From Gemmatimonadota bacterium (GTDB lineage Bacteria > JAAXHH01): a stretch of DNA of 54,986 nucleotides. The notes beneath the pieces were generated by a model. It saw nothing but the letters and a program-made list of their open reading frames with translations, did not search any database and was not told the origin of the DNA. Position 1 is the stretch's first letter. Every line of letters starts with the position of its first letter. Positions 53,534 to 54,986 of this stretch are shown in pieces. Position numbers and translations under genes: made by a program. Where the stretch lies: the NCBI GenBank assembly GCA_009838645.1, contig VXRC01000020.1, positions 1 through 54,986 on the forward strand, read 5' to 3'.

Positions 53534-54986
53534 CGTCGGGGCCGGCGGCTTTCTGCTGGAGCCGGTACAGGGCGTTCATGGCTTCGACCGGCGTCATGAG
53601 GTCCAGGTCGAGTTCCTTGATGTCCTCGACGACCGGATGGTCCGCCGGCAGGAACAGGCTGAGCTGGTATTCGGCGCCTTCCGCCTTCGGCCTTCCGTGG
53701 CGCACCGGGCTCGGTCCGCGGGGCGTGTCACCCGCACCATCCGGTCCTCCCGCCGCGCCCACTCCCTCCACGCCGTCCACGCCGTCCGCAGACAGATCCT
53801 CATCCTCCAGGTCGGCCAGGATGACCCGGGCCCGTTCGACCACGCTGCGCGGCAGACCGGCCATGCGCGCCACCTGGATCCCGTAGCTCCGGTCGCTCCC
53901 GCCGGGCATCACCTTTCGCAGGAACACGATCTGGTCTTCCTGTTCCCGGATGGCTACGTTGTAGTTGGCGATCCGGTCGAGGCTCGACGCCAGTTCGATC
54001 AGTTCGTGGTAGTGCGTGGCGAAGAGGGTCTTGGCCGCCCGTTCCGTCGTGTTGTGGAGGTATTCCGTGACCGCCCAGGCGATGCTCAGGCCGTCGAAGG
54101 TGCTCGTGCCCCGGCCGATCTCGTCGAGAAGGACGAGGCTTTGGGGTGTCGCGTTGTTGAGGATGTTCGCGGTCTCGTTCATCTCGACGAGGAAGGTACT
54201 CTCGCCCCGGGCCAGGTTGTCGGAGGCGCCCACGCGGGTGAAGATGCGGTCCACGATGCCGATCTTCGCGGAGCGCGCCGGGACGAAGGAACCGATCTGG
54301 GCCATGAGGACGATGAGGCCCACCTGGCGGAGATAGGTGCTCTTGCCGGCCATGTTCGGCCCTGTGATCAGGGCGATCTGTTTCGTCCGGTTGTCGAGCT
54401 GGGTATCGTTGGGCACGAAGGCCTCGCCCTGCAGCAGTTGCTCCACCACCGGGTGGCGGCCGTCGTCGATTTCCAGGACCGGGCCGTCCACGATCTCCGG
54501 GGCCACGTAGTCGTTCCGGACGGCCAGTTCCGCCAGCGCGGTCAGGAAGTCCAGCTGCGCGATCGCCCGGGCGTTGCCCTGGATCTCGCCCAGGCTCGCG
54601 GCCACTTCCTCCCGCAGTTCGAGGAAGAGCGTGTATTCCAGTTCGCCGATCTTCTCCTCGGCGCCCAGGATCTTCTCTTCGTACTCTTTCAGCTCCGGCG
54701 TGATGAACCGCTCCGCGTTGCGCATGGTCTGCTTGCGGATGTACTCGCCTTCCAGCCGGTCCAGGTTCGGTTTCGTGACCTCGATGTAGTAGCCGAAGAC
54801 GCGGTTGTAGTCCACTTTGAGGGACTGGATCCCGGTGCGTTCGCGCTCCTTTTGCTGCAGTTCGGCGATCCAGCGCTTTCCGCCCGAACTGATTACCCGC
54901 AGGTCGTCGAGTTCCTCGTTGTACCCCCCCCGGATGAGCCCGCCCGGCGGCCGCCAAAGGGGCCGATGGTCCAGCAGGGCCCGCGC
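53526..54986 (-). CDS. mutS: DNA mismatch repair protein MutS, C-terminal part
   Basis: The 5' end is outside the window; the frame is open through the right edge, covering 57 codons before the first GTG. Clamp and lever region [16 protein letters not shown] leads to the ATPase domain with [13 protein letters not shown] (Walker A) and [15 protein letters not shown] (Walker B). A low-complexity linker ([13 protein letters not shown]) precedes the C-terminal MutS/MutL-type tail. It recognises mismatches. An eight-G run at about nt 54923-54930 lies in frame. The stop overlaps the NUDIX start. Confidence 0.96.
   Translation of the reverse strand, partial: ARALLDHRPLWRPPGGLIRGGYNEELDDLRVISSGGKRWIAELQQKERERTGIQSLKVDYNRVFGYYIEVTKPNLDRLEGEYIRKQTMRNAERFITPELKEYEEKILGAEEKIGELEYTLFLELREEVAASLGEIQGNARAIAQLDFLTALAELAVRNDYVAPEIVDGPVLEIDDGRHPVVEQLLQGEAFVPNDTQLDNRTKQIALITGPNMAGKSTYLRQVGLIVLMAQIGSFVPARSAKIGIVDRIFTRVGASDNLARGESTFLVEMNETANILNNATPQSLVLLDEIGRGTSTFDGLSIAWAVTEYLHNTTERAAKTLFATHYHELIELASSLDRIANYNVAIREQEDQIVFLRKVMPGGSDRSYGIQVARMAGLPRSVVERARVILADLEDEDLSADGVDGVEGVGAAGGPDGAGDTPRGPSPVRHGRPKAEGAEYQLSLFLPADHPVVEDIKELDLDLMTPVEAMNALYRLQQKAAGPDGD

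Overview
The window reads as chromosomal DNA of an uncultured, high-GC bacterium. The flanks carry GWxTD/TPR exported proteins, a two-FtsX MacB-type permease of about 790 residues, Big_2 surface repeats, an M29 aminopeptidase and a GH106-like protein. That mix is typical of Latescibacterota, Gemmatimonadota and neighbouring FCB-type lineages; this placement is inference, since there is no rRNA gene and no marker tree was built.

Layout. 1-9.0 kb: cell-surface genes (3' part of a Big_2 protein, an FtsX/MacB permease, two tandem GWxTD-TPR paralogues). 9.0-16.6 kb: ordinary metabolic and exported genes (M29 aminopeptidase, GH106-like protein, an unknown protein, a serine-hydrolase homologue that has lost its catalytic residues, a LivJ-like lipoprotein, a DUF1330 protein). 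16.6-31.8 kb: a visibly more AT-rich defence island. It holds a two-gene Pycsar-type module (cyclic-nucleotide sensor fused to a TIR-like effector, plus a class III cyclase), an orphan HicB-like protein, a 1208-residue PIN-domain protein, an Eco57I/DrmMI-like adenine methylase, an AbiE toxin-antitoxin pair on the opposite strand, a PLD-SNF2-type helicase and an orphan AbrB/MazE-type protein. 31.8-35.3 kb: Eis-like GNAT, a two-domain VOC lipoprotein, a cytochrome c'-like lipoprotein and a small membrane protein. 35.3-42.8 kb: lon with a candidate sigma-54 promoter, an HtrA/DegP protease with a clear sigma-70 promoter, gpmI and a ROK kinase. 42.9-45.7 kb: two MarR regulators and a VapC/Phd-type pair. 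45.9-52.6 kb: a CusCBA-type copper/silver efflux operon preceded by a Cys-rich exported protein. 52.6 kb to the end: a tandem-NUDIX protein overlapping the 3' part of mutS.

How parts work together. The cyclase should make a cyclic pyrimidine mononucleotide on infection, and the sensor-TIR protein should respond by attacking NAD-type substrates (known biology of Pycsar). Helicase and methylase face the same way and probably form one modification/restriction module, split by the oppositely oriented AbiE pair, with the PIN protein downstream. In the flanks, Lon and HtrA form a proteostasis pair, and the Cus genes form a tripartite pump whose inner-membrane protein keeps the three-methionine copper site.

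A second theme is that gene boundaries carry short tandem duplications (9-21 bp units, plus one 53-bp period) at stop codons, start codons and in intergenic DNA. This occurs at ten or more places and looks like a mutational habit of this genome.
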